This document shows, piece by piece, positions 34,310-45,522 of a stretch of DNA of 64,000 nucleotides. Made by a program: the position numbers and the translations under genes. How positions within the stretch are numbered: position 1 is the stretch's first letter; each line of letters starts with the position of its first letter. Below the pieces are notes generated by a model. That model did not search any database. It was not told where the DNA came from and saw nothing but the letters and a program-made list of their open reading frames with translations. The stretch is from assembly GCF_003259955.1 (NCBI RefSeq), contig NZ_QLMK01000005.1, positions 62,001-126,000 on the forward strand, read 5' to 3'. This stretch comes from Falsochrobactrum ovis. Lineage in GTDB: Bacteria > Pseudomonadota > Alphaproteobacteria > Rhizobiales > Rhizobiaceae.

Positions 34310-35467
34310 TCACTCTTCTAGCGCGACCGCTTTGATCCGGCGATTTTCGAACTTAATGCCGATTTTTCCAGAAATCAGATCCAGCGCTTTTTGACCGAAA
34401 AGTTCGCGGCGCCATCCACGCAGTGAGGCCACATCGGCACGTTCACCTTCGGCAGCGATTCGGTCAATATCGTCAGAGCTCGCGACGATTTTCGCTGCAA
34501 CGCCATATTCTTCCGTCACAAGCTTAAGCAGAACCTTCAACAAATCCGCGGCAGCGCCGGTGCCCTCAGGCACATTTGGCTGTTTGGGAAGACGCGGCAG
34601 CTCATCTTTCGGAATGTCGAGCGCTGATTGAACAGCAGCTAACAACCCCGCCGCTTGCGATGAACGCTCCCATCCTTTCGGAATAGTCCGCAACCGACCT
34701 AGCGCTTCCGCATCGCGGGGCTGCTGCTGGGCGATCTCTGCAATAGTGTCATCCTTGATGACGCGGCCCCGCGGAACATTTCGCTCACGCGCTTCACGCT
34801 CACGCCAGGCGGCGACGGCTTTGACAATGGCAAGTTCAATAGGCTTGCGCACCCGCGCCTTAACGCGCCTCCAGGCATCGTCTGGATGCAGATCATAGGT
34901 TTCACGAGCACCTAGGACCGCCATCTCCTCATTAACCCATTCATTGCGCCCTTCAGCGTCAAGCTTCTCTTTTAAGTAAAGATAGATGTCACGCAAATGG
35001 GTCACATCTGCAAGCGCATAGTCGAGCTGCTTTGCAGAAAGCGGACGCCGTCTCCAATCGGTAAAGCGCGAGGACTTATCGATCTGATTGCCCGTGACTT
35101 TCTGAACAAGCTGATCATAGGAAATGGCATCACCAAAACCGCAGACCATTGCAGCCACCTGAGTATCAAACATCGGGCTCGGAATAAGCCCACCCAGATG
35201 AAAGACAATTTCGATATCCTGACGTGCGGCATGAAACACCTTCACCACTTTTTCATTCGCCATCAGCTGAAAAAAAGGTGCAAGGTCGAGCCCGGGCGCC
35301 AGTGCGTCGACCAAAGTTGTTTGATCGGGCGAGGCCATCTGGATGAGGCAGAGCTCCGGCCAGAAAGTCGTTTCCCGAATAAACTCGGTATCGACTGTCA
35401 CGAAATCGGATTTACTCAGTGCGGATATGGCCTCTTCGAGGGCCTGAGTTGTGGTAATGAGTTGCAT
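34310..35467 (-). CDS. rnd: Ribonuclease D
   Basis: 385 residues: DEDD-type 3'-5' exonuclease with D-x-E in VTVDTEFIRETTFWP, the FHAARQDIE motif (Exo II) and DYALADVTHL (Exo III, Y-x3-D), then an HRDC domain (about 205-285) and a second helical domain. Acts in tRNA and stable RNA 3' maturation in the cytoplasm. Divergent from aspS. Confidence 0.93.
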   Translation of the reverse strand: MQLITTTQALEEAISALSKSDFVTVDTEFIRETTFWPELCLIQMASPDQTTLVDALAPGLDLAPFFQLMANEKVVKVFHAARQDIEIVFHLGGLIPSPMFDTQVAAMVCGFGDAISYDQLVQKVTGNQIDKSSRFTDWRRRPLSAKQLDYALADVTHLRDIYLYLKEKLDAEGRNEWVNEEMAVLGARETYDLHPDDAWRRVKARVRKPIELAIVKAVAAWREREARERNVPRGRVIKDDTIAEIAQQQPRDAEALGRLRTIPKGWERSSQAAGLLAAVQSALDIPKDELPRLPKQPNVPEGTGAAADLLKVLLKLVTEEYGVAAKIVASSDDIDRIAAEGERADVASLRGWRRELFGQKALDLISGKIGIKFENRRIKAVALEE

Positions 35468-35693
35468 AGTTTCCCTTTAGACAAAGCTGTGCTGCTTGTC
35501 GCGGGCAATCAGCAAATATCTATTCTTCAACGCTTCAATTGTGATTTTTATCGACATATTCTGTCAAGCTCGCCTAACAAATTCTTATAGTGGCAGTGCG
35601 GACTTGACAAAACCTGGTCAAAATGCGCTTTTCCGCCCAAATCCGCAGCTTATTTGCTACACCATTTTTCTAGCGTTCCAAAAGGTGGAAATC

Positions 35694-37481
35694 ATGCACC
35701 GTTATCGCAGCCACACCTGCGCAGCCCTTCGCAAGTCGGATGTAGGCTCCACTGTTCGTCTGTCGGGCTGGGTTCATCGCGTCCGTGATCACGGCGGTAT
35801 CCTTTTTATCGATCTTCGTGATCACTATGGTTTGACCCAGATCGTTGCAGATCCTGATTCGCCTGCATTTAAAATTGCAGAAACCGTTCGCGGTGAATGG
35901 GTCATCCGGGTCGATGGCGAAGTCAAAGCACGCGCCGACGATGCAGTGAATCCAAATCTTCCGACCGGTGATGTCGAAATTTTTGCGACCGAAATTGAAG
36001 TTCTGTCTGCAGCCAAAGAATTGCCGCTGCCAGTTTTTGGTGAACCGGACTATCCAGAGGATATTCGCCTCAAATATCGTTTCCTCGATCTTCGTCGTGA
36101 AACGCTGCATAAAAACATTATGAGCCGTACGAAAATCATCGCTTCGATGCGTCGCCGCATGGGCGAGATCGGCTTCAATGAATTTTCGACGCCCATTTTG
36201 ACGGCTTCATCACCGGAAGGCGCGCGCGACTTCCTCGTGCCAAGCCGCATACATCCGGGTAAGTTTTATGCGCTGCCGCAGGCGCCGCAACAATATAAAC
36301 AGCTGCTGATGGTGGCGGGTTTTGACCGCTATTTCCAAATCGCGCCGTGTTTCCGCGATGAAGATCCGCGTGCAGACCGTCTGCCGGGCGAATTCTATCA
36401 GCTCGATCTGGAAATGAGCTTCGTAACCCAAGAAGAAATCTGGGAGACGATGGAACCTGTCATGCGCGGCATTTTCGAAGAATTTGCCGAAGGCAAACCG
36501 GTGACGCAGAATTTCCGTCGTATTCCTTATGACGAAGCCATCCGCACCTATGGTACCGATAAGCCCGATCTGCGTAACCCGATTGAAATGCAGGCCGTGA
36601 CTGAGCATTTTGCAGGCTCAGGTTTCAAGGTCTTTGCCAATATGATCGCAAATGATCCGAAGGTTGAAGTTTGGGCAATCCCGGCCAAGACTGGAGGAAG
36701 CCGCGCATTCTGTGACCGCATGAACTCCTGGGCGCAAAGCGAAGGCCAGCCCGGTCTTGGTTATATTTTCTGGCGCAAAGAAGGCGATAAGCTTGAAGGC
36801 GCTGGCCCGATTGCTAGAAATATCGGCGAAGAACGCACTGAAGCGCTTCGTCAGCAGCTAGGATTAAGTGATGGTGACGCCTGCTTCTTCGTCGCTGGTC
36901 TGCCATCCAAATTTTATAAATTCGCCGGTGATGCACGCACGCGTGCCGGTGAAGAACTCAACCTTGTCGATCGTGATCGTTTCGAACTCGCATGGATCAT
37001 CGACTTCCCGTTCTATGAGTGGGATGAAGACAATAAGAAGCTGGATTTTGCCCACAACCCATTCTCCATGCCGCAAGGTGGAATGGATGCGCTGGAAAAT
37101 ATGGATCCGCTTGAAATCAAAGCCTATCAGTATGATCTGGTGTGCAATGGTTTTGAAATTGCATCAGGCTCCATCCGCAACCAGTTGCCTGAAGTGATGG
37201 TCAAGGCTTTCGAAAAGGTCGGCCTTAGCCAGCAGGACGTGGAAGAGCGTTTCGGCGGTCTCTACCGTGCATTCCAATATGGCGCACCTCCACATGGCGG
37301 CATGGCAGCCGGCGTTGATCGCGTGGTCATGCTTTTGGTAGGCGCAAAGAACTTGCGTGAAATCTCGCTTTTCCCAATGAACCAGCAGGCTCTGGACCTT
37401 TTGATGGGTGCGCCATCGGAAGTAGCACCTGCTCAGCTTCGGGAATTAAACGTGAGATTGGCCCCGGTTCAGAAAAGCTAA
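35694..37481 (+). CDS. aspS: Aspartyl-tRNA synthetase (probably nondiscriminating)
   Basis: 595 residues from the ATG at 35694 (AAGGTGG upstream), beginning [19 protein letters not shown]. The frame stays open back to 35496 but that part is not conserved coding. Class II synthetase with an N-terminal OB fold that binds the anticodon, the catalytic motif 2 region ([24 protein letters not shown]), the bacterial GAD insertion and motif 3 (GVDRVVMLL). In most alphaproteobacteria AspRS also charges tRNA-Asn; that is knowledge of the group, not visible here. Confidence 0.95.
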   Translation: MHRYRSHTCAALRKSDVGSTVRLSGWVHRVRDHGGILFIDLRDHYGLTQIVADPDSPAFKIAETVRGEWVIRVDGEVKARADDAVNPNLPTGDVEIFATEIEVLSAAKELPLPVFGEPDYPEDIRLKYRFLDLRRETLHKNIMSRTKIIASMRRRMGEIGFNEFSTPILTASSPEGARDFLVPSRIHPGKFYALPQAPQQYKQLLMVAGFDRYFQIAPCFRDEDPRADRLPGEFYQLDLEMSFVTQEEIWETMEPVMRGIFEEFAEGKPVTQNFRRIPYDEAIRTYGTDKPDLRNPIEMQAVTEHFAGSGFKVFANMIANDPKVEVWAIPAKTGGSRAFCDRMNSWAQSEGQPGLGYIFWRKEGDKLEGAGPIARNIGEERTEALRQQLGLSDGDACFFVAGLPSKFYKFAGDARTRAGEELNLVDRDRFELAWIIDFPFYEWDEDNKKLDFAHNPFSMPQGGMDALENMDPLEIKAYQYDLVCNGFEIASGSIRNQLPEVMVKAFEKVGLSQQDVEERFGGLYRAFQYGAPPHGGMAAGVDRVVMLLVGAKNLREISLFPMNQQALDLLMGAPSEVAPAQLRELNVRLAPVQKS

Positions 37482-37500
37482 ACTCAAAATTGCTCAAATA

Positions 37501-37528
37501 AAACCCGGCCTTTAGCCGGGTTTTTTTA
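37501..37528. terminator. Bidirectional intrinsic terminator after aspS
   Basis: AAACCCGGC (37501-37509), loop CTTTA, GCCGGGTTT (37515-37523) followed by TTTTT. On the minus strand the stem is followed by TTTATTT, so it also serves the convergent gene at 37544. Confidence 0.9.
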
Positions 37529-37543
37529 TTCATCTGATTGCGC

Positions 37544-38743
37544 TTAATTATTAGCGCTCACCGTCAGCTTTAAAAGTTGAATGAGCTTGGTCGGGTCTGC
37601 GGAAGCGGTGGCGGCAATTGCTGCAAAGCTAACCGGTTCATCCGGCGATGCGCTGATCGTTAGAGATTTTGGATCTGAAAAATATTGGCTTGCTGCGGCA
37701 CCAAGCTGCTTTGCAAATTCTGGATTTTTAAGCTGCGTAGCTAATAGGGGAACCAACATCTGCATTTGTATTGCCAGCGTTTCCGCGTCGCTGTCTTGTT
37801 TTTTTGCAAAATATTCGAGCAGCTTTTTAGTCAATGATTCATCATCAAATCGAACCGTGAGCCGCTGGAGACTTAGCTGCTGAGAAAGTTTGAGTGCGGC
37901 AAGGCCAGTTGCGTGAGAATCCGCATCGGCTTTAAGCATTTCGTCCTGCATTTTTTGTACAGCTTGCAAGAAGGCGAGATTATAACCACCCATGCTTCCA
38001 GTAATGTTGATCTTACCCAAATCGGCAGCATTGATCTCGAAATTATCAAGCGAAGTGTCGCCCGTTTGCGGTTGCCAGGCGCCATTGGAGCGTAATGACG
38101 CGTTGAAACTATCCATATTCAAAGGCGCTAATGGATTGCGCGCTGTGTCAGTAAATGTCGTTGCAATACTGGCAATCGACCATGCATAATCGACCCTTTC
38201 AGGCTTCTGGGGCGCGTTGAGCGTGACCTCAATTCCCTTCAGAGCGACGCCGCTTGTGCCGGGAACTTCCACGTCGATCTGATCGATCGCCATGCGATCA
38301 TAGAAAACCATCTTGTCGAGTGGATCACTGGCGCTGGCTGAAGGTAACTGCACCTTCTCCATCAAAATGCCTTTGACGATGACGCGGTCTTTGTCCTGGC
38401 CAGTATCTGTGGTGAAATCCTGATCGGGAATTATGACCTTGCCAATGATGAAACCCCCATCGGATGTATCCTCAACCTTTTCTAAGGTGATATCGCCGAT
38501 CTCTGTTTGATTATCTGAAGCCGCAGCAAGTTTGATTTTGGTGCCTTCAAGAATGACATCATCGCCTTCAGCCTTCACATTGTTGAAGGTGACTTCTCCT
38601 CCCTTTTCGTGATAGAGAGCTTTAATACGCCCCGCGACCGCATCAGCATCAACAGCAAATGCAGTGCCTCCAAGAAGAAGTGATAATGCTGCACTGGTGA
38701 CAAAAACGCGCGTGGCGCGATGGGTCGAAACTAAAAGCTGCAT
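37544..38743 (-). CDS. Conserved periplasmic protein, unknown function
   Basis: 399 residues from the ATG at 38743 (AGGAG 7 bases upstream). A signal peptide (THRATRVFVTSAALSLLLGG, cleaved after about TAFA) is followed by a long, mostly beta-type domain with repeated 'E-G-T-K-I-x-L' and 'GDITLEKVED' patterns, and a helical end. The protein resembles unnamed secreted proteins of Brucellaceae. No enzyme motif is visible; it could be a lipid-binding or envelope assembly protein, but this is not supported. Confidence 0.7.
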   Translation of the reverse strand: MQLLVSTHRATRVFVTSAALSLLLGGTAFAVDADAVAGRIKALYHEKGGEVTFNNVKAEGDDVILEGTKIKLAAASDNQTEIGDITLEKVEDTSDGGFIIGKVIIPDQDFTTDTGQDKDRVIVKGILMEKVQLPSASASDPLDKMVFYDRMAIDQIDVEVPGTSGVALKGIEVTLNAPQKPERVDYAWSIASIATTFTDTARNPLAPLNMDSFNASLRSNGAWQPQTGDTSLDNFEINAADLGKINITGSMGGYNLAFLQAVQKMQDEMLKADADSHATGLAALKLSQQLSLQRLTVRFDDESLTKKLLEYFAKKQDSDAETLAIQMQMLVPLLATQLKNPEFAKQLGAAASQYFSDPKSLTISASPDEPVSFAAIAATASADPTKLIQLLKLTVSANN

Positions 38744-38951
38744 ATCAAGGCTCCTGAAATCAACGATAAGATGCAAGGTTCTCATAAGCCGAACCGAATA
38801 GAAAGATGCTTGGCTATTTTTGTGCCAGCATTCGCGATCAATTGGCTTTCGAGCGAAAATAGCGGTGATTTCTCGTCAGAATCGCAACGAATGTACTGGA
38901 TTGGTTCTCATCGCCACTTGCTGACGAATCGCGCAATTGGTACTTAGAACT

Positions 38952-41267
38952 ATGGGAAAAAGTCTGATTCCGCCGGGCGACGGCGAAGAACATATCGAAC
39001 GGGTCGATCTTAAGTCAGCCCTCGAAGAACGCTATCTCGCTTATGCGCTGTCCACGATCATGCATCGTGCGCTGCCGGATGTGCGCGACGGTCTGAAACC
39101 GGTGCACCGGCGCATCATCCATACGATGCGACTTTTGCGCCTTAATCCCGACCAAGCCTATGCGAAATGTGCGCGTATTGTCGGCGATGTTATGGGTAAA
39201 TTCCATCCTCATGGCGATGCCTCAATCTATGACGCGCTGGTGCGTTTGGCGCAGGATTTTGCGGTGCGCTATCCGTTGATCGACGGGCAGGGGAATTTCG
39301 GTAATATTGACGGCGATAGTGCTGCAGCAATGCGCTATACAGAAGCCCGTATGACCAATGTGGCGGCCCTGCTTTTAGAAGGGATTACCGAAAACGCCAT
39401 TGATTTTCGCCCGACCTATAATGAGGAAGACGAAGAGCCTGTCGTACTGCCCAGCGCGTTTCCAAATCTCTTGGCCAACGGCTCAGCGGGTATTGCGGTG
39501 GGTATGGCTACCAATATTCCGCCCCATAATGTGGCTGAGCTTTGTGCAACAGCGCTTTACCTGATCAACCATCCTGATGCGTCGGATGATGAACTTCTGA
39601 CCTCGCCCGAGCAGTGGGAAGAGTTGCAGAAACAAGCCGAGACCGACCCTAAGGCTCTGCTCAAATGCAAAGTGCGCGGTCCTGATTTTCCAACCGGCGG
39701 TGTGCTGGTTGAAGAGCACGCCCAAATTGCGGAGGCCTATCGTACCGGGCGCGGTTCTTTCCGTGTACGTGCGCGCTGGCACAAGGAAGAAGGCAATCGC
39801 GGCACTTGGGTAATCGTTGTTACCGAAATCCCTTATCAGGTGCAAAAGTCGCGGTTGATTGAGAAGATCGCCGAGCTACTACTCGCTCGTAAACTGCCTC
39901 TTCTTGATGATATTCGCGATGAATCCGCCGAAGATGTCCGCTTGGTGCTGGAGCCGAAAAACCGTAGCGTTGATCCGGAATTGCTGATGGAATCGCTTTT
40001 CAAGCTAACCGAGCTTGAAAGCCGAATTTCGCTCAATATGAACGTGCTTTCGCATGGCAAAGTGCCAAATGTTCTTTCGCTGGGTGGCGTGCTGCGCGAA
40101 TGGCTGGACCATCGCAAGGAAGTCTTGGTTCGTCGCTCTGAATTCCGTCTAGGCGAGATCGAAAAGCGACTGGAGATTCTAGGAGGCTTCCTTAAGGCAT
40201 ATCTTAACCTCGATGAAGTGATCCGGATCATTCGCGAGGAAGACGAGCCAAAACAAGAACTGATGCGAGTTTTCGAGCTGAGCGATGTTCAGGCAGAGGC
40301 CATCCTCAATATGCGTTTACGCTCATTGCGTAAGCTCGAAGAGTTTGAAATCCGCAAGGAATTTGACGCATTAACGGTCGAGAAGAGTGAGCTTGAAGGT
40401 TTGCTTGCATCGGGCACACGTCAGTGGAAAAAGATCAGTACTGAAATCAAGGCGGTTCAAGATAAGTTTGGCCCGGAAACAGCACTCGGCAAGCGTCGAA
40501 CCGGTTTTGGCCTCGCATCGAACTGGGACCTTGAAGAAATTCATCAGGCAATGATTGAGCGCGAGCCGGTCACTATCGTGGTTTCCGAGAAGGGCTGGCT
40601 GCGGGCGATGAAGGGCCATTTAGCCGATTTTTCGACGCTCTCGTTTAAGGAAGGCGACAAGCTTAAACTCGCTTTCCATGCAGAAACGACAGACAAGCTG
40701 CTTTTCGTTACGACGGGGGGTAGATTTTTCACAATCGGCGCCAATACGCTCCCCGGCGGTCGCGGCCATGGTGAACCTATTCGCATTCTCGTGGATATGG
40801 AAAACGATCAGGACATCTTGACCGCCTTTGTGCATGATCCTTCAGCTAAGCTTTTGGTGGTTTCGCATCAAGGCAATGGTTTCATCGTCTCTGAAAGCGA
40901 GGCGGCGGCCAATACCCGTAAGGGCAAGCAGGTGTTGAATGTGAAAGCACCCGACGAGGCTAAACTTTGCGTGCGCGTTTCCGGAGACCATGTCGCGGTT
41001 GTTGGCGAAAACCGTAAAATGCTGGTCTTCCCGCTATCGGAAATTCCGGAGATGACCCGCGGCAAGGGTGTACGTCTGCAAAGATATAAGGATGGCGGCG
41101 TCTCTGACATTCGGACTTTTGCTTTGGAGGACGGGTTGAGTTGGCAGGATTCGGCCGAGCGCACATTCACTCGTAACAAGGATGAATTGCTCGAATGGAT
41201 AGGCGCCCGCGCTACAGCCGGACGTCTGGTTCCGAAAGGTTTTCCGCGTTCAGGTAAATTCGGATAA
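38952..41267 (+). CDS. parC: DNA topoisomerase IV subunit A
   Basis: 771 residues from the ATG at 38952. Type IIA topoisomerase cleavage subunit: the GDGEEH... [30 protein letters not shown] start, [16 protein letters not shown]-like [22 protein letters not shown], the catalytic tyrosine in [10 protein letters not shown], and a C-terminal beta-propeller shorter than in GyrA and without the GyrA box. It decatenates daughter chromosomes with ParE, which is not in this window. Start codon has only a weak ribosome site; a GTG-like start at 38937 is less likely. Confidence 0.94.
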   Translation: MGKSLIPPGDGEEHIERVDLKSALEERYLAYALSTIMHRALPDVRDGLKPVHRRIIHTMRLLRLNPDQAYAKCARIVGDVMGKFHPHGDASIYDALVRLAQDFAVRYPLIDGQGNFGNIDGDSAAAMRYTEARMTNVAALLLEGITENAIDFRPTYNEEDEEPVVLPSAFPNLLANGSAGIAVGMATNIPPHNVAELCATALYLINHPDASDDELLTSPEQWEELQKQAETDPKALLKCKVRGPDFPTGGVLVEEHAQIAEAYRTGRGSFRVRARWHKEEGNRGTWVIVVTEIPYQVQKSRLIEKIAELLLARKLPLLDDIRDESAEDVRLVLEPKNRSVDPELLMESLFKLTELESRISLNMNVLSHGKVPNVLSLGGVLREWLDHRKEVLVRRSEFRLGEIEKRLEILGGFLKAYLNLDEVIRIIREEDEPKQELMRVFELSDVQAEAILNMRLRSLRKLEEFEIRKEFDALTVEKSELEGLLASGTRQWKKISTEIKAVQDKFGPETALGKRRTGFGLASNWDLEEIHQAMIEREPVTIVVSEKGWLRAMKGHLADFSTLSFKEGDKLKLAFHAETTDKLLFVTTGGRFFTIGANTLPGGRGHGEPIRILVDMENDQDILTAFVHDPSAKLLVVSHQGNGFIVSESEAAANTRKGKQVLNVKAPDEAKLCVRVSGDHVAVVGENRKMLVFPLSEIPEMTRGKGVRLQRYKDGGVSDIRTFALEDGLSWQDSAERTFTRNKDELLEWIGARATAGRLVPKGFPRSGKFG

Positions 41268-41359
41268 TAATGCCAGGCGCTCCTATTCTATTGCGCTTGG
41301 TAAAACTTTCCGAAGAAGATTGAAAAATGGCAATTGAAGTGGGCAGCTTTGTCCACTTC

Positions 41360-42109
41360 TTAGCCCTCAAAAAGCTGCCAACCGCGCGGGCCCAAATGTT
41401 CCTGTGGCCTGAAACGCGTCTTATATTGCATCTTGCGCGAACCTTCGACCCAATAGCCCAGATAAACATGGGGTAAGCCAGCTGCGCGGGCACGCTGAAC
41501 ATGGTCAAGGATCATAAATGTACCAAGCGAGCGCTCTTCCGCGTGAGGCGAAAAAAACGAATAGACCATCGAAAGTCCGTCCGCCATCACATCGGTTAAA
41601 GCGACTGCAATCAGTTCTCCATCCCCTTTTGCATCGATAAAGCTTTCAGGGCCGCGTTTGCGATATTCAATGATTTGCGTATCGACATGAGTGTCTTCGA
41701 TCATCATTGCATAATCGAGCACTGTCATGTCTGACATCCCGCCAGAGCGGTGTCGGGCATCTAGATAATCACGAAACAACGCATATTGTTCTGTGCTGGG
41801 TTGCGCTTTTTGGTGACGACCGACGAGATCTCGATTGGCGTTCCAGACCCGGCGCATGCTTCGGTTCATCTGAAAACTGTCAACCAGAATACGCACTGAA
41901 ACGCAGGCCCGACATGTCTCACAGGCTGGTCGATAGGCAATGTTCTGAGAGCGGCGGAAACCACCTTGCGTCAAAAGATCATTGATCTCGGAAGCTCTGT
42001 CACCGACCAGATGGGTAAACACTTTGCGTTCCATCTGTCCGTCCAAATATGGACAAGGTGAGGGTGCCGTTAAAAAAAACTGCGGAGAATGTTGCGGCTG
42101 ATGGGTCAT
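41360..42109 (-). CDS. bpt: Aspartate/glutamate leucyltransferase Bpt
   Basis: 249 residues of the arginyl/leucyl-tRNA-protein transferase (ATE-like) family. [17 protein letters not shown], the [13 protein letters not shown] cysteine box, and the C-terminal [34 protein letters not shown] match Bpt, which adds leucine to N-terminal Asp or Glu to create N-degrons for ClpS-ClpAP. The parC-bpt-RDD-hemB order is usual in Brucella relatives. Confidence 0.93.
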   Translation of the reverse strand: MTHQPQHSPQFFLTAPSPCPYLDGQMERKVFTHLVGDRASEINDLLTQGGFRRSQNIAYRPACETCRACVSVRILVDSFQMNRSMRRVWNANRDLVGRHQKAQPSTEQYALFRDYLDARHRSGGMSDMTVLDYAMMIEDTHVDTQIIEYRKRGPESFIDAKGDGELIAVALTDVMADGLSMVYSFFSPHAEERSLGTFMILDHVQRARAAGLPHVYLGYWVEGSRKMQYKTRFRPQEHLGPRGWQLFEG

Positions 42110-42219
42110 TCACTATCCACGAAACGGCAACCGAATAGTAGGATTACGGTGTCAGGATCACGCTGGTCGAACAAAACGTCAATAGATATTTTGCCCCGTC
42201 TGCAATTAAACCGCAACCC

Positions 42220-42699
42220 TTAGCCTAGCACACCGGCAGTAATTCGATCGGCCCGGACAACCGCCGTTCCCAACAAAAGGTCATGTACCGCCCGTTTGCG
42301 ATCCAAAACCAGCGTTGCCAAGAGGATGAACGGCGTCAGCACCGCATTGAGTGCCCAGAACAGAACCGAATGCACAATTGCAACAATCGGGGTGATCTCT
42401 CCGCCTTCCAGTAGCACCAGTTTGATGTTCATAATCTGCATGCCCTTGGTTGCGGCTTCGCGCCCGCCTAGCGTTAGGGCCACATAAAACAATGTGACCA
42501 CGGGGAACATAATCGCGTAGAGGCCCCAACCAATTCCAAGCGTTAGCAAACCAAAAAAAGCGATTAGAATGGCCGCCGGAATGCATAGGAAAAATACGAT
42601 CAAATAATCGATAAGAAATGCCAATACCCGGCGGGTTCTCACTCCTTCAAACAATGCACGGCTCTCATAGCGAGGTGCGGATAGAATTTGGTCGTACAT
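42220..42699 (-). CDS. RDD family membrane protein
   Basis: 159 residues from the ATG at 42699 (GGAAAAG upstream). RRVLAFLIDYLIVFFLCIPAAI carries the Arg and Asp-Asp-like residues of the RDD family; three or four membrane helices in total and the GREATKGMQIMNIKLV segment follow. The role of RDD proteins is mostly unknown; some act in sodium/proton transport. It lies between bpt and hemB on the same strand. Confidence 0.8.
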   Translation of the reverse strand: MYDQILSAPRYESRALFEGVRTRRVLAFLIDYLIVFFLCIPAAILIAFFGLLTLGIGWGLYAIMFPVVTLFYVALTLGGREAATKGMQIMNIKLVLLEGGEITPIVAIVHSVLFWALNAVLTPFILLATLVLDRKRAVHDLLLGTAVVRADRITAGVLG

Positions 42700-42830
42700 G
42701 ATCTTTTCCACTCATGTTAAGAACTGAAAGGGACGAAGACCGTCCCGCTCCGCGCCGCGCAGAACCTTAACAAAGTGGGAAATAAACGCGACCATTTCAA
42801 GACAGTGTCATTGGAGGCAATTTTGAGATG

Positions 42831-43874
42831 TTACCCTTCGGCTTTGAGCTTTTCGGCAATCTCAAGGGCCGCATATGTTAATATTCCGTCGCAACCGGCC
42901 CGTCTGAAGGCAAGTATACTCTCCATCATCACCTTATCGCCGTCTATCCAGCCATTCATGCTCGCAGCCTTGATCATGGAATATTCGCCAGAGACCTGAT
43001 AGGCAAAAGTAGGAAGACGAAAAGCGTTTTTGAGTTTTTGGACAATATCGAGATAGGGCAAGCCCGGCTTGATCATAAGCATATCCGCGCCTTCCAAAAT
43101 ATCTTGCTCTGCTTCACGCAGCGCTTCATCGGAGTTAGCCGGATCAATATAATAGGTTTTCTTATCGCCTTTCAGAACGCCTGCTGTACCAATGGCATCG
43201 CGAAAAGGACCATAAAAAGCCGATGCAAATTTTGTCGCATAAGAAATAATGGCAACGTTGTTATAGCCGTTTTGATCAAGCGCTCGCCGAATTGCGCCAA
43301 TCCGGCCATCCATCATATCCGAAGGCGCGATAATATCAGCGCCAGCTTCCGCCTGCGACAGAGCGCCCTTTACAATCATGGCAACAGATTCGTCATTGAC
43401 GATTTCACCATTGCGCAAAATCCCATCATGCCCATGGGACGTGAATGGATCTAGAGCCGCATCAGTAATGATTCCGATTTCCGGAACCTCTTTTTTGATC
43501 GCCCTGACAGCACGGTTAATCAGATTATCGGGACTGCTTATGAATGCGCCATCTTCGGTTTTTACCTCGGCGCTTTCCCGAGGGAAGGGGGCTAAAGCGG
43601 GAATTCCGAGCTTGGCTGCTTTCTCAGCCAATCGCACGGCCATATCCACCGAATGACGCTCGACGCCAGGCATGGCCTCAATGGGCTCGCTGACGCCCGA
43701 CCCATCGGTCAGAAAAAATGGCAGAATAAGATTATCCACGCTCAGGCGTGTTTCTTGCACAATACGACGCGACCAGTCCGCCTTGCGCATCCGGCGCAGT
43801 CGCCTGCTTCCTGTGATATCATCGATATCTTCGGTGACATTGGCGGAGGACAAATTGAACTGGTTATCTCTCAT
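42831..43874 (-). CDS. hemB: Delta-aminolevulinic acid dehydratase (porphobilinogen synthase)
   Basis: 347 residues from the ATG at 43874; a longer frame begins at 43907 but is not needed. HemB condenses two ALA molecules to porphobilinogen. The two active-site lysines appear in ISYATKFASAFYGPFRDA and MLMIKPGLPYLDIV; DGRIGAIRRALD and ITDAALDPFTSHGHDG are also typical. The DPFTSHGHDG sequence lacks the extra cysteines of the zinc-type enzyme, so a magnesium-type alphaproteobacterial enzyme is likely. Confidence 0.93.
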   Translation of the reverse strand: MRDNQFNLSSANVTEDIDDITGSRRLRRMRKADWSRRIVQETRLSVDNLILPFFLTDGSGVSEPIEAMPGVERHSVDMAVRLAEKAAKLGIPALAPFPRESAEVKTEDGAFISSPDNLINRAVRAIKKEVPEIGIITDAALDPFTSHGHDGILRNGEIVNDESVAMIVKGALSQAEAGADIIAPSDMMDGRIGAIRRALDQNGYNNVAIISYATKFASAFYGPFRDAIGTAGVLKGDKKTYYIDPANSDEALREAEQDILEGADMLMIKPGLPYLDIVQKLKNAFRLPTFAYQVSGEYSMIKAASMNGWIDGDKVMMESILAFRRAGCDGILTYAALEIAEKLKAEG

Positions 43875-44038
43875 CGACTTACCCACAATGAAAGCTTGAG
43901 AACCCACTTGGGCAGAAGCTTGTTATCTGATCAAAATCATTTATCACGGGAAAAGCCTCAAAACCAAGTCTATTAGCCTGTGCAGGATTGACGCGGTAAA
44001 TTTGTCTTTTTACCGCTAACATAAATGGGAGAAACCAG

Positions 44039-45088
44039 ATGCAGATTGACTTTGGCGGTGGCAGCGAAATCAGTTTCGAAAAGCGCGGTAAAGCAGGGCT
44101 GATCAAACTCACGCGCGCTTCAGCACTTAACTCCCTGACACATAATATGATTCTGGCGCTCGAACGTGCGCTTAACGCTTGGGAGGAAGATTCTTCTGTA
44201 GCCTGCGTGATTGTCGAGGGCGAAGGTCGGGCCTTTTGCGCGGGCGGCGATGTGGTTGCGGCCTATAGAGCAAAATATGCGGGTATCCCAGCCTATGAGT
44301 TTTTCCGCGACGAATATCGATTAAATGCGCATATCGGACGGTTCAGCAAACCCTATATTTCTTTTCTTGACGGCATCGTTATGGGCGGCGGTGCGGGAAT
44401 TTCTGTCCATGGTTCGCATCGGATCGTTACGGAGAATACACTTTTCGCAATGCCAGAAACCGGCATCGGCTTTTTTCCTGATGTGGGTGGCAGCGCGTTC
44501 TTACCCCATCTCCCGGGCAATTTTGGTCTATATTTAGCTTTGACTGGCAATCGCATAAGATGGGGTGACTGCCTTCAGAGCGGCATCGCAACCCATGCGG
44601 TCAAGTCGGATGCGCTTGATGCATTACGCGAAGAGCTCATCGCCACCGCCGATCTGGACGCTCTACAAAATTATCGTCAGCAGCCCGATTTTGAAACTTC
44701 TGCGGAAATGCGACAAGTAATTGCTCAGAGCTTCGCGCATGGAACGCTCAAAGAATGTATTGATGCATTGGAAAATTCTGTTGAGCAGGGGCATAAGTCA
44801 GCCGCCGATATTCTTAACGTCTTAGCTAGCCGCTCGCCCACGAGCTTGGCCGTTACATTCCGACAAATGAAAGATGCTCGGGGGCTCACGCTCGATGATT
44901 GTCTGCGCATGGAATACCGCATTGCCTCTCACATGCTTAAAGGGCACGATTTTTATGAAGGTGTTCGGGCTGTGCTTGTCGACAAGGATGGCACTCCGGT
45001 CTGGAACCCAGTATCACTGGATCAAGTTACGCCAGAAACAATAGAGACTTACTTTGAAAATTTAAGTGAGAGGGAATTAAACCTTTGA
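44039..45088 (+). CDS. Enoyl-CoA hydratase/isomerase family, 3-hydroxyisobutyryl-CoA hydrolase-like
   Basis: 349 residues of the crotonase fold. The oxyanion-hole segments are EGRAFCAGGDVVAAY and IVMGGGAGISVHGSHRI; AMPETGIGFFPDVGGSAFLPHLPG with the catalytic glutamate is the HIBCH signature of valine breakdown, as is the C-terminal MEYRIASHMLKGHDFYEGVRAVLVDKD. Hydrolyses 3-hydroxyisobutyryl-CoA in valine degradation. Overlaps the next gene by ATGA. Confidence 0.9.
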   Translation: MQIDFGGGSEISFEKRGKAGLIKLTRASALNSLTHNMILALERALNAWEEDSSVACVIVEGEGRAFCAGGDVVAAYRAKYAGIPAYEFFRDEYRLNAHIGRFSKPYISFLDGIVMGGGAGISVHGSHRIVTENTLFAMPETGIGFFPDVGGSAFLPHLPGNFGLYLALTGNRIRWGDCLQSGIATHAVKSDALDALREELIATADLDALQNYRQQPDFETSAEMRQVIAQSFAHGTLKECIDALENSVEQGHKSAADILNVLASRSPTSLAVTFRQMKDARGLTLDDCLRMEYRIASHMLKGHDFYEGVRAVLVDKDGTPVWNPVSLDQVTPETIETYFENLSERELNL

Positions 45089-45522
45089 TGCGTCGGGACG
45101 AATTGCACACACATGTAAGGCAGAGTGCTACCGAATGGTCTTTCGTGTGGTTCATCCGCGCTGTTGCGCTGGCCGCATTGGCCAGCGGGGTTTATTATTG
45201 GATTAGATTGATCGGTGTCCAGCCTGGCATGCTCTGGCGTTTTGATCTGATGCCTTGGCTTTGGCAAACAGCGGTGGTGGCTCTGGCTGTTCTGATGCCC
45301 GTGGCGGCAACAGGACTTTGGATGCGAGCGCCCTGGGGCCCTGTACTTTGGTTTATAGCCGCAATAGGGGAGATCGCGATCTATTCGGTATTCTCCCGAT
45401 ATTTCGAATATAAGCCCTTTACCGTGGCGTTCAATCTTCTGGTGATTGCTGTCTATATTGTTTTTCGAATTTTATTTTATCTCGAAAAACGCCGCCAATC
45501 GCGGGTTGGTCTCGTCGCTTAA
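45085..45522 (+). CDS. DUF6163-like membrane protein
   Basis: 145 residues, four membrane helices (about 22-45, 60-80, 88-103, 112-132), with the ATG overlapping the hydrolase stop (ATGA). The YYWIRLIGVQPGMLWRFDLMPW loop and WMRAPWGPVLWFIAAIGEI pattern match the Rhizobiales family I know as DUF6163. Unknown function; the overlap suggests regular co-expression with the acyl-CoA hydrolase. Confidence 0.65.
   Translation: MMRRDELHTHVRQSATEWSFVWFIRAVALAALASGVYYWIRLIGVQPGMLWRFDLMPWLWQTAVVALAVLMPVAATGLWMRAPWGPVLWFIAAIGEIAIYSVFSRYFEYKPFTVAFNLLVIAVYIVFRILFYLEKRRQSRVGLVA

Noticed and set aside
35496-35693. N-terminal extension of aspS
   Set aside because: The frame is open but the conserved synthetase start and AAGGTGG site are at 35694, and the extension covers the divergent promoter region with rnd.
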